This document shows positions 50,718 to 61,059 of a stretch of DNA of 64,000 bases, in pieces. Made by a program: the position numbers and the translations under genes. This stretch comes from Stentor coeruleus (Eukaryota > Ciliophora > Heterotrichea > Heterotrichida > Stentoridae): the NCBI GenBank assembly GCA_001970955.1, contig MPUH01000081.1, positions 51,331-115,330 of the forward strand, read 5' to 3'. The stretch's first letter is position 1. Each line of letters begins with the position of its first letter. The notes beneath the pieces are model-generated. The model saw nothing but the letters and a program-made list of their open reading frames with translations. It was not told where the DNA came from and did not search any database.

Positions 50718-53700
50718 CTACTTCGAAACAATCCTTAAAATTGTTTCAATACTTCCTTGTATACTTGAAACTTTAATCTCAAGATCAGCNAAAATTGTTT
50801 CAATACTTCCTTGTATACTTGAAACTTTAATCTCAAGATCAGCAACTTTATGTTGGAAGTCCGTCATTTTATTTTCCAAATTCCTAAACTGATTAGAGTT
50901 TTTTTCTTCAATTTGCATCAAATGTTCTTTATTCACTTCAAACAATGGTTTTAAATCATTAACCAAAAATTTTTCTCTCAAAAAATCTCTAATATCAATA
51001 AGTTTCCCTTTCCATTCTGTTCCCAATTTTTCATATGCATGCATACATATATGTAAATACCTAAACTCATTCTNCAACTTTATGTTGGAAGTCCGTCATT
51101 TTATTTTCCAAATTCCTAAACTGATTAGAGTTTTTTTCCTCAATTTGCATCAAATGTTCTTTATTCACTTCAAACAATGGTTTTAAATCATTAACCAAAA
51201 ATTTTTCTTTCAAAAAATCTCTAATATCAATAAGTTTCCCTTTCCATTCTGTTCCCAATTTTTCATATGCATGCATACATATATGTAAATACCTAAACTC
51301 ATTCTCAGCCCTAGCAATCGATAATATCTGTTCATTTTCTAATATAACCTCAGCCATTTCCGCATAATTAAAAATCTCTGCATCAAGTTGAAATTCATCA
51401 AATACATCACCTAAAATCGATATTATCATATTAAGCATAATAATCATATTAGTCGTCACAGCAAGTAAATACGTAGCAATTTGTATTGTATTAGTTTCAT
51501 AAAAAGAATCAGTCTTCCCAACAATCAACCCAAAAGGAGATGACCACATATACTCATATGATGATGCATCTTCATGTGAAGATATCGAATTCATTATCCC
51601 TAAAGATAAAGTCGCATATATAAAAATTATAAAAAAGTCTTTCATTCTAGAAATACACATTTGTAATAAACGGATATAATATCTTGTATTACCAAAAGCT
51701 CTAAATCCAGTAAAACCTTTTATAAGATTTAAAGTCATCATAATCCAAGCTATATTTGAGTTATCAAGATGATAAATGTAAAGAAAACCATATACTGCTG
51801 TTGCATAAAAACGAATAAGGTCTAAATAATTTGTCATGTTTGAAAAGTATTTTTTTTTTGATATACCTAATTGTATAGCTTCCCAGAATAAAAGGATTAT
51901 ATTTATAACTATAGCGACTATTGCAGGTTCAAGGCGGAGGGTTGTTAAGAATAAGAATAAAGAGATGATATTACTCCAAAGGAGAAAAGTATAGAAATAA
52001 ACCCAGAAAATTATTCTGTTCCATTTTTCAGTTATGATATGCTGAATTAATTGAGTACGGAAAATATCTTTGTTTTTGCATTCGAGGATACTACATATAA
52101 GGTCCATACTTGATGGAGAACCAGTGCTAAATGGAAGTCTAAATGGAGTTTGTTTTATTATTAAAGGTATAGTATCACCTTCACTTGTTGAGAATTCTTC
52201 AAAGGTTGATAATGCGAATGGGCTTGTTTTTTTTAAAGGTAAAGCTTTGAATGGGCTACCAAAATGCACAGTATTTCCTTGGGTTAGGATGATGGAACAC
52301 ATGAATTTGTCTAGTTGTGATGATGAGTTGTATAAAATTGTCGCTAAATCAGCTTCGAGGGTTTTTAGAAATAAACAATTTTTAAGACTTAGTTTTTCGT
52401 TTATGGATACATCGCACATGTAATCTATGAGCATATCGGTTATTTGTTGATGTTTACATTTTATTGAATAATATATTGGACCATGGCCTAGGATATCAGG
52501 AATTATCATCAGGGTTTTAGATTTGATGAAGTTTAAGATTATTGTTTCTTTTCCTAGCATTGCTAGAAAATGAGTTATTGAGAAATTCAGGTTTGTTAAA
52601 GTTATATTGATGTTTTTTATCTTTTCATAAGATTTAGATTGTAAAAAATAAAAACTTTCAGCAGTGTGCATACAATTTTGATACCCACTTGTTGTGCAAC
52701 TAAATGGATCAAACAAAAACCTCTTAGTTTCATCATTAATCAAAGCACTTTCCGAATTCAAAACTGTTGATATTTCTTCCCCTGTAGTTAAAGAAAGTGC
52801 TTTAATCCCACTATCACACTTAATAACAATATTCTGATTATTATTCATAAAACCAATCTTCCTACATATATCCAAATTGCCAGTCTCACTGCATTCATCT
52901 TTTTTCGCACACAAATTCCAAGTTTTAACAAGATTATCTCCTGAACCACTAGTTAAATATTTCCCATCAGGACTAAAACACACACTCCAAACAATATTAC
53001 TAAGTCCCCAAATCGTATATTCTTCCTTTCTTTCAATAAGATTCCATATTTTGATTAAATTATCAAAAGACCCACTGGCTAAGAATCGGCCATTAGGACA
53101 AAATTTCACACAACAAACAGCACTGCTATGTCCAGAAAGGGTAAATTCTTCCCTTTTCCATATAAAATTCCAAACTTTAATCATATTATCCATAGACCCA
53201 CTAGCTAAAAACCTTCCATCAGGGCTAAAAGATATGCTGTTTATAGTTTTTAAATGCCCAGTCAAAGTGAATTCTTCATTCCTTTCAGCGACTCTCCATG
53301 CTTTAATAAACCCATCTTCTCCACAACTGACAAGGAATTTCCCATCAGGACTATAAACTAAACTAGTTACTGTGCTTGTATGGCCAAATAATGTACAGTC
53401 TTCAGTTTTATCAATAATTCTCCATATTTTGATTGTTTTATCCATTGACCCACTAGCCAACATTTTCCCATCAGGACTAAACTTAACACTTTTTACATCT
53501 CCAATATGTCCAATAAAAGTGATTTCTTCTTTTTTTTCGATGACATTCCACACTTTTATTTGCCCATCAGCAGACCCGCTAGCTAATAATTTATTATCTC
53601 GATTAAAATCTATTGTGTTGACTGTTTTTGTATGAGCTTTCAAAGTGCAGTCTTCAAATTTTTCATTGATTTTCCAGATTTTTATGAGTTTGTCACCTGA

Positions 53701-54843
53701 AGCGCTAGCTATAAGTTTACCGTCTGGGCTATAGGTTACGCTGCTTACAAGTTTTGTATGGCCTACATATGAGAAGTCGTCTTTTTTTTCAGAGATTTTC
53801 CATATTTTTATAAGACTGTCTCGTGATCCACTTGCAAGAAGTTTGCTGTCTGGGCTGAAACTTAAACTGTTTACACGGTCCCCATGACCTGTTAGTGTGC
53901 ATTCTTCTTTTTTTTCAGAGAGTTTCCAGATTTTAATTAGGTTGTCCCCAGAACCACTTGCTAAAAGCTTTCCATCTGGGCTAAAAACAACACAAGTTAC
54001 TATATCAGAATGCCCTAGAAAAGAATATTCTTCAGTTTTCTTTGCAAGATTCCAGATTTTAACTTTGAAATCCTTCGACCCGCTGGCTAAAAACCTTCCA
54101 TCGGGGCTGAAACTTACACTACAAACTGTTTCAGTATGTCCTGCTAAAGTGCATTCCTCCTTTTTATCAGTAATTTTCCATATCTTGATTAATTTATCAG
54201 AAGACCCACTAGCCAAAATCTTACTATCTGGGCTGAAAACTACTGAGTTTACCGTGCTTGTATGTCCTGTAAAAGTTTTTTCTTCTTTAACTTTGGCTAA
54301 ATTCCAGATTTTTATTGAATTATCGCCTGAAGATGTGGCGAAAAACTTATTATCTGAGCTAAAACTGATACTATAAACAGTATTAGAATGACCAAAAAGA
54401 CTGAACTCTTCTTTTTTTGTAGAAACGTTCCAGAGTTTGACTTGTTTGTCTGCAGAAGTACTTGCTAAAATCTTACTGTCAGGGCTGAAACATAAGCTTT
54501 GGACTCGATCTGAATGACCTGCAAGGACGAATTCTTCTTTTTTGTCGATGATGTTCCATAATTTTATTAGATTGTCCCCAGAACCACTTGCCAGATATTT
54601 CCCATCTGGGCTAAAACATACACTTTGAACTGTCTTCCTTGAACCTTTCAATGTAGTTACAAATGAATTAGGAAGGGTTAGTTTAGGCTCAATCTGAATG
54701 AAATTCCAAACCTTACAAAGTTCTTCTAAAGCTAAACAATTTTTTGATTCCTCGAATTTTAAAAACTTTTTTGTTGTGGAAGAAATTGTTTGGAGACTTT
54801 CTCGATTCTTGGAGAGTAGTTTTTCATCTAATCGATTCGACAT
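50718..54843 (-). CDS. WD40 (14 blades) - ankyrin-like - TRP-type cation channel
   Basis: After 60 residues come 14 WD40 repeats of about 42 aa (residues 62-650), each with GH...V.SV.FSPDGK.LASGS.D..IKIWN, enough for two seven-bladed propellers. An ankyrin-like part (LGHGPIYYSIKCKHQQITDMLIDY) leads to a six-helix channel (about 890-1140) with a pore-like FGLIVGKTDSF between helices five and six and LNMIISILGDVFDEF after the last helix, as in TRP and polycystin channels. A coiled coil closes the protein (LENKMTDFQHKVADLEIKVSSIQ). About 1280 aa if the assembly joins at N 51074 and N 50790 are collapsed: 50843-51073 repeats 51075-51305, and 50737-50789 repeats 50791-50843. The copies differ by two substitutions, one giving Lys/Arg. 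Confidence 0.88.
50737..50843. repeat. 53-bp direct repeat around the N at 50790
   Basis: 50737-50789 and 50791-50843 are the same sequence; the coiled-coil end of the channel is shown twice. Assembly join. Confidence 0.9.
50843..51305. repeat. 231-bp direct repeat around the N at 51074
   Basis: 50843-51073 and 51075-51305 differ at about two positions, which suggests two alleles or haplotype contigs laid end to end. Confidence 0.9.
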
Positions 54844-56268
54844 TTATATCTAGATTATTCGATGATTAATTTTTATTAAGTTGAATAAATTTATAGGGAT
54901 TTTATTAGATAGTATGTGCTGATGATATATGAAATTGTATGTTTTGGATTAGATTTAGTATGTAGGATTATAGAGATCATATGATTTTATCCTTGATTTC
55001 ATTATATGTAAAAGAATATAAATAAATTGATTTATGAGAAAACTGAAAAATTTTTTTGGAGAGGAATTATTTTTGAGTTTTATGTTTGCTATTATTTTAT
55101 TGTGATGCGGTTTTTGAGATTGTGAGAGAAAATATTGAAGAATGAAAGTAGTAGAGGAAACATTTATGATATAGAAAATATAGCTTAATAATACAATTAT
55201 TTACTATATAAGATAAACTACTCATAAAACTTTTTGTTTTATCTAAACCTATATTTGCTCAGCCAAAAGGCTTTAAACCCAACATCCCAGTAAATTTTCC
55301 ATAACAAAATCAATATCCTTACCTTAAATTCAAAAACCTTAATGCAGTGAGTATATTTCTAATAATATGAAAACTAATAAAAATTCTTATAAATCATAAC
55401 TGAACTACCTACAATATAATCATGATAATTAAATACCTCTCAAATAAATGCTAAATAATATTAAATAATTCTAAGTTTGTGATGAATGGCAAAAGTTTAT
55501 TTTCCAACTTTTTAAACAATAATATCAAAGCTAAAATTCAAGGTAAAATATTATAACAAAATTTATTAATCTAGTAAATTATAATAAAAGTATAAGATTA
55601 AGATTAGAATATTGTAAGTTTAAGCTCTGAAACTTTCAGTAAAGCATTTTACTATATTATTATTGATATAAACTCATCAATATATTTTCAAGTAATGAAT
55701 ATTTTGTTTTAGGGTATTATTATAAGATAATATTATAATATATAGGATTTTTATAAGACTCAGATAATTTTTGGATTAAAAAGATATTATATAAAAGTGA
55801 AAAATTTATGGTCACTAGGATTACCAGCTTGCAATGATTATAAATTGCTTGTGTTTATTAGGAATATTGAAAAACTCTTTATCTATATATTTAAAGTAAA
55901 AACTGACCTTGATTTCATGAATTTTTATATTTTTCTCAGTATCTTTAAGAATAATATTTTAAAATGAAATTTAAAAGAGTTTACATGATATTTACCTTTT
56001 AATATCAAATAAAAATTTTAAACATAAAATTAGGAATATTATTCGATGTAATTGATTATATTTATAAGCAAAACAAGTTATATTTTTCTTATAACTTTAA
56101 AATATTCACAAAAGAATCTGTGCATTTTGTGAATATTTCCCATAATTTATCAAAATAATATAATCTTCGCTATAACATAAAAAAAAATCATATATTTCAA
56201 TTGAAAAAACATTTTCTATAACTGTCTAAATATTATCAAAGCTTCCATATCTGAAGTTTTTATTAGAA
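54844..56268. other. Gene-free AT-rich stretch
   Basis: G-rich 5' flank of the channel gene to about 55160, then featureless AT-rich sequence. No credible ORF. Confidence 0.6.
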
Positions 56269-57358
56269 ATGGGTATTTTGTGAAACAGTTAAACTTTTTG
56301 CCAATTTGATTTTTGTAGCTCATTTATAGTTATTTTCCCATTCTACCTTGGAGTGCGGATTCTAAAGGAATAGAGCTTTAGTTTTTTTTTTTGGCTAATT
56401 TTTAGCTTGAATCTAATTATCAAAATTCTGTTTACAACTTTATTAGAAAAACTGTGATTAAAATTGGAAGAAAAGAAGTTGTCCCTGTAGGAATAGTTTT
56501 AATAAGTTTGTTTATGATATTTTTGGACCAAATGAATATTTCGGTAGAGTAACAGTTATTTTTTTAGCTTCAAAATATACTTTTATATAAATAAAATCGA
56601 TTTTTATCACAGACTACTCAGATAGAATAGTTAAATTATTTTTATTATGAAAAAAAATCCATTCATTTGCAAAATATTTTTTTTTAGTCGCTATGATAGG
56701 TTGAATAAAAGATACTATTGGGATAGGGTATACTCATAAACCATCATTTTCAACGATATAAAAAAAGAACTTAAAAAAAATAATAAAAGCAAACCAATTC
56801 AAATATAAATTCTTTTCCAATACTATCAATCCAGTGTTTACTATTTAGTACATTTTTTTAACAATTTTTATTTGAAAGCTTATCTTTTTACTTATAAACT
56901 TCTTAGAACACTTCTAGAAACCCACCTAAGAAACTTATTCTATGCTTGATCCTTAGACAGAAACATATCCCAATAAAATTATGATTGTTATTTTCTCATC
57001 ACCAATTATAAGTATTGGGTAAAGTTTTATTTATAGTAAAAACTATATAGTTTTCAATATCATATATATGCAAAAAAAATATTTTGTTTATTATGGGTAT
57101 ATAAATATGATATTAATGCTAATATTTTTACAGTTATGCGGTAACTTTTAATGTTTTTATTAGATTATTGGATCGATTCATGCTGGGCTTGTGTCGATTT
57201 TCTAGAAATCCGAAATATTCTATGCTACAACTTCTGGAGCTGCAAGGCTTTATTTTTTAGTATCTATCGCTGAGAGTGGAGTTTTATATGATTTTGTGAA
57301 AAATAGAGGGAAAAGGATTATCCCTGCTGGTAATATTCAAAATTATGACCCAAGTAAT
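56269..57358 (+). pseudogene. Decayed copy of the SLC18B1-like transporter
   Basis: From ATGGGT at 56269 the sequence follows the intact gene at 57561-58859 almost end to end: TTTTTGTAGCTCATTTATAG, the CCCATTCTACCTTGG segment, the pore-helix region, the intron position (GTGTTTACTATTTAG at 56834-56848, GT-TTTA-TATTTAG as in the intact gene) and the C-terminal TATGATTTTGTGAA. It has many substitutions, several short deletions, a larger deletion in the second half and stops in every frame. The retained 15-nt intron shows DNA-level tandem duplication, not retroposition. Confidence 0.85.
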
Positions 57359-57560
57359 ATTCACTATCATATTCATTTTATGAAAATTTTTGATGAATTA
57401 AGAATTATAATATCCCAAATATTTGTTATAATTATTATGATTATTTTAGACTTGAGGCTTTAAATGCTGCATGAAGTACTGTTTAGCATATTATATATCT
57501 AGATATAAAATTTGCATATAAATAAGTTTTTGATCAGTATAAAAAGTTCTTAAACTAAAT

Positions 57561-58859
57561 ATGGGTCAACTTGCGAAACAATCAGCACTTTATTTCAACC
57601 TGATTTTTGTGTGTAGCTCATTTACAATTATTTTCCCATTTTATCCTGGAGTTTCTGAGTCTAAAGGTATAGAGCTTTGGCTTGTTGGGCTAATTTTTAG
57701 CTTGAACCCAATTATCAAGCTTATAGCGACTCCTTTTTTAGGAAGGATAATGTTCAGAATTGGTAGGAAATTAGTAGTTGTTGCAAGCATAATTTTGATA
57801 GGTTCATCTTTATTAGTCCTTGGGCCAATTGAATATTGTGATAAAGCAACAGTGATTTTTTTAAGTGTTTTATCACGTTTGCTTAGTGGATTAGCTTCAG
57901 CATGTGCTTTTATGTCAATAACATCGATTTTTGTTACAGACTACCCAGATAAAGTAGTCACTATGCTAGGTCGTATGGAAGCATCAATTGGCATTGGGTA
58001 TACAATTGGACCATTAATTGGCATGAGTATGTATGCAATTAAAGTTATTGGAACTTTGGTTCTTTTTGGGCTTATTATTATAATATTCGCTTTTGTAGCT
58101 TGGAAAATGCTAGGTGAGTTTAGACCATTGAAAATAGATAATTCAAAAATTAATTCTCTTCCAATACTATTTAAGCCGGTATTTATTATTTAGCGCATTT
58201 TTTTAACAATGCTTATGGGGACAACTTATCTATTTTCTTATGGTTTACTTGGGACATTATTAGAAACTCATCTAAGAAACCTAGGTCTTGATTCTGTTTA
58301 TATTTCTCTTTGTTTCGGTTTGCAAAGCGCATTTTATTTATGCACATCCATTGTAGCAGGAATTATATTAAAAAATGCTAATGAAAGAGTTTTTCTTATT
58401 ATTGGCTTAGGACTTCTAACAATAGGCTATTCTATGCTTGGTCCTTGGTCAGAAATATACCCTAATAAATTGTGGATTGTTATTTTCTCATTACCAATTA
58501 TAAGTATTGGGCAAAATTTTGTTTGCAGTAAAAACTATATAGTTTTCAATATTCCTTATATGCAAAAAAGCATTGTTATCGATTATGGATATGCTAGAGA
58601 TGATATTATTGATGATCATATTTGCAGTTATGCGGTAACTTTTAATGCTTTTGGTGAGATTATTGGACCTATTTATGCTGGATTTGTCTCGGATTTTCTA
58701 GGAATTGAAGTATGCTGTGCTATAGCTTCTGGAGCTACAGGGATTTATTTTTTAGCTTATATTGTTGGAAGTGGGATTTTGTATGATTTTGTGAAGTATA
58801 AAAGAAGAGAAGTTGCTACTGAAGATTTTGAAGATAATAACTCAAGTGATAAGCAATAG
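57561..58859 (+). CDS. SLC18B1-like MFS transporter with one 15-nt intron
   Basis: Exon 1 57561-58178 and exon 2 58194-58859 give 427 aa. Twelve membrane helices. PFYPGVSESKGIELWLVG, then FLGRIMFRIGRK (the MFS loop 2-3 motif), VLSRLLSGLASACAFMS, VTMLGRMEASIGIGYTIGPLIG (motif C of antiporters) match SLC18B1, a vesicular polyamine carrier related to amine transporters. The N terminus MGQLAKQ would also suit myristoylation. Likely a proton-coupled exporter of amines or similar into vesicles; the substrate is not shown by sequence. A degenerate copy lies directly upstream and an unrelated MFS transporter downstream. Confidence 0.85.
58179..58193 (+). other. 15-nt intron (SLC18B1-like gene)
   Basis: GTATTTATTATTTAG, phase 0, ends with in-frame TAG. 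Splicing joins LFKP to RIFLTM and continues the membrane protein. Confidence 0.9.
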
Positions 58860-59337
58860 TTTATTTATTTTATTTAGTTTATTATGATATCTGATAAGTT
58901 TTAGTTTTAAATAAAATTTTATTATATAAAATCTTCAAGATACTGATTTTACAACGATAAGATCTTAAAATTAAATATTAATTTCAGTATTCAACACAAA
59001 ATATATTAATCAAAATAACACATTAAATCAAAAAAACTATTTACTCTGAAAAAATCATGCTTACATCTAACTCTAAAAAATCTAAAATCTTTAATATTTA
59101 TTCGCAAAAAAAAAATATCATATTTAAATCTAAAACCCATTTTTCTTATACTCATAATAAACAATCTCTTAAAAAATTCAAATCCTTTAACATAAAATAT
59201 CTCCGCACCAAACTCCCACAAAACCAGCACCAAAAAAATCCCACTTTTCAAAACTCAATCAACCACTCCCAACACAAAAAACCCAAAAAAAATATAACAA
59301 AACTTAAAAAAATACTAACATTAATAATCCAAACTAT
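58860..59337. other. Spacer, C-rich before the next gene
   Basis: AT-rich, then from about 59040 to 59335 C-rich with almost no G, ending exactly where the SLC37-like gene starts. An ORF at 59057-59362 lies in this flank and is not accepted. Confidence 0.6.
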
Positions 59338-60576
59338 ATGGGAACTAACATATTCATCCTAACCTTTTTCTGCGTATTATCTCGACACCTTCTAATGGCC
59401 TCTTGGTTTAACAGCGCAGGTGAGATTCACAAACAGCTTCAAATCTCTTCAGAAAATCTAGGAATGATTGACATGTCCTTTCTATTATCCTTAGCATTTG
59501 GGAATTTAATATTTGGTATTCTTGGAGATAAATATCAACAAAAAAAAGTCCTTTGTTTCTGTAGCTTCTTAGCATGTTTAGTATATAGTATGGTATGAGA
59601 AATTCAGATAATCCTTTTTGGATATTTACAAGTTTTGACAATTACAGGATTTACAGTACTTTTTGCTTTGTTAGGATTATTTGAGTCTTCAATTTACCCA
59701 ATGACTGTTGCGATTATGGGACAAGTATATTCTTATGAGAAAAGAGGAAGGATTATTGGAATATGGAGTATAAATGCAGCTACTGGGGATATTGCTGGGT
59801 ATTTTTTGTCATCTTTGATATTAGATTTTTTTAAAAGCTGGGTTATTGTGTCATTGATTAGTCTTGGGATATTTTTTTTAGTATTTTTGATAACTTATTG
59901 GCTTATGGAAAGCTTACCAAGACCTGAAACTAAACCACAGATTGCTATTATTGATGCTTTAAGATTACCCACTGTTATAAATTACTGCTTATGCTACTCA
60001 TGTATAAAACTATTACATATGGCTATATTAATATGGATTCCATACTATTTAGAAGTTGAACTTGATATGAATTTCAGTCAAGAAGGTATCCTTATGATTT
60101 TATACAGCTTAGGTGGGGTAATAGGGTCAGTTACATCAGGAATACTCTCAGATCATGTTTCAGACAGAAGTTATATTCTTTTAATCATGCTTTCACTTTC
60201 CTTCCCAATAATAAATATTTTAGGTTTCGAGCTTGGAACTTCTACAAAAGTGAGTTTTGGGATAAGTTTTATCATAGGCGGACTTATAAGTGGAGGCTCT
60301 ACTCTTTTAAGCGCTGTAGTCGCAGCAGATATGTGTGATCTTGAGACTAAAGTTGAAGCTAAATCAACACTCACTGGGCTTGTTGATGCTTTTGGAGGAT
60401 TTGGGGCTAGTTTAGGGCAATTTGCTGTATTTTTTATATAGATTGGGAGACTACAAGAGTACTCATGGTCAGCTGTTTTTGGATTAATGCTTGTTGCTAA
60501 TTTTTTAGGAATTGCTGCCTTAGCTCCTGTTGCATTTAAAGCGTTTAGGAATAGAAAGTATAAGGAATTCTCTTAA
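59338..60576 (+). CDS. SLC37-like sugar-phosphate transporter (MFS) with two 15-nt introns
   Basis: Exons 59338-59592, 59608-60426 and 60442-60576 (TAA) give 402 aa with about 12 membrane helices. SLC37/OPA traits: FLLSLAFGNLIFGILGDKYQQKKVL after helix 2, FGYLQVL, GRIIGIWSINAATGDIAGYF (compare RGxxxGxWSxNxxxGN), and FGGFGASLGQ near the end. Family members exchange phosphorylated sugars or glycerol-3-phosphate for phosphate; the ER glucose-6-phosphate carrier is one. The start is at the first ATG after the G-free flank. The last exon (IGRLQEYSWSAVFGLML...) completes helix 12. Length is slightly below the usual 430-500 aa. Confidence 0.85.
59593..59607 (+). other. 15-nt intron 1 (SLC37-like gene)
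   Basis: GTATGAGAAATTCAG, phase 0, contains in-frame TGA. Reading TGA as Trp would also keep the frame here, but TGA is a stop elsewhere in this window. Confidence 0.75.
60427..60441 (+). other. 15-nt intron 2 (SLC37-like gene)
   Basis: GTATTTTTTATATAG, phase 0, ends in TAG. Removal extends the frame by 44 residues that form the last membrane helix. Confidence 0.9.
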
Positions 60577-61059
60577 GATTATAGTAAAAAAGGATAGTAT
60601 AGAATTTTTTAAAGAGTTTATGAAAATATTGTAGTAAAAGTGTATGTTTTTTTGTATGAAGGCATTATAGTCTTTATAGTATTTTAGGATAATTTATTAA
60701 AAACTAAAAACTCTTTATAAATAAACAGTCAGTTGGTATGCTTGTGACTAATTTTGCAACACCTGCTAAAGTATTTATTAAATGAATATCAATTTACTAT
60801 TCACTATATATAAAATTCTTTATCTTTTTCAGTATTAATAAATATTATTGTGAATATCAAATTATATAATACTAATATGTTAATACTTTTAAAATTACTT
60901 ATAAACTGATTCAATCAATAATGCGCCATTATTTCAATATTATTTTACACCTTATTATCTTCATATCAAAAATCATCTATAAAAATCCTACTCTAAACCC
61001 TTCTAATATATCTGGCCAGGCTAGCCTGGCCCATTTTAATAGAATATAATTTTTCATAT
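60577..61059. other. Spacer with a transporter-end remnant
   Basis: No gene. At about 60738-60780 the sequence (ATGCTTGTGACTAATTTTGC, then CACCTGCTAAAG) resembles 60487-60535 of the SLC37-like last exon and may be a scrap of a duplicated copy. It ends in a GC-rich palindrome at 61014-61031. Confidence 0.5.
61014..61031. promoter_or_regulatory. 18-bp perfect GC-rich palindrome before the cNMP-binding gene
   Basis: GGCCAGGCTAGCCTGGCC is its own reverse complement, 14 of 18 bases are G or C, and it lies 28 bp before the ATG at 61060 in DNA of about one-quarter G+C. A dimeric regulator site or a leader hairpin are both possible. Function is inferred. Confidence 0.5.

Noticed and set aside
52877-54376. 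Several antisense ORFs of 87-159 aa over the WD40 region
   Set aside because: They recur with the 126-bp WD40 period in one antisense frame; repetition of the same codons makes them open. They are shadows.
53000-54700. Regular repeat resembling an array
   Set aside because: Coding WD40 repeats, not CRISPR or satellite DNA.
59057-59362. 101-aa Lys/Asn-rich plus-strand ORF
   Set aside because: It lies in the G-free 5' flank of the SLC37-like gene and overlaps its start; low-complexity translation.
59593-59607. TGA read as Trp in the SLC37-like gene (Blepharisma-type code)
   Set aside because: A 15-nt intron explains it equally well, and TGA is the stop of the PG-rich gene at 40875 where its paralogue has TAA.
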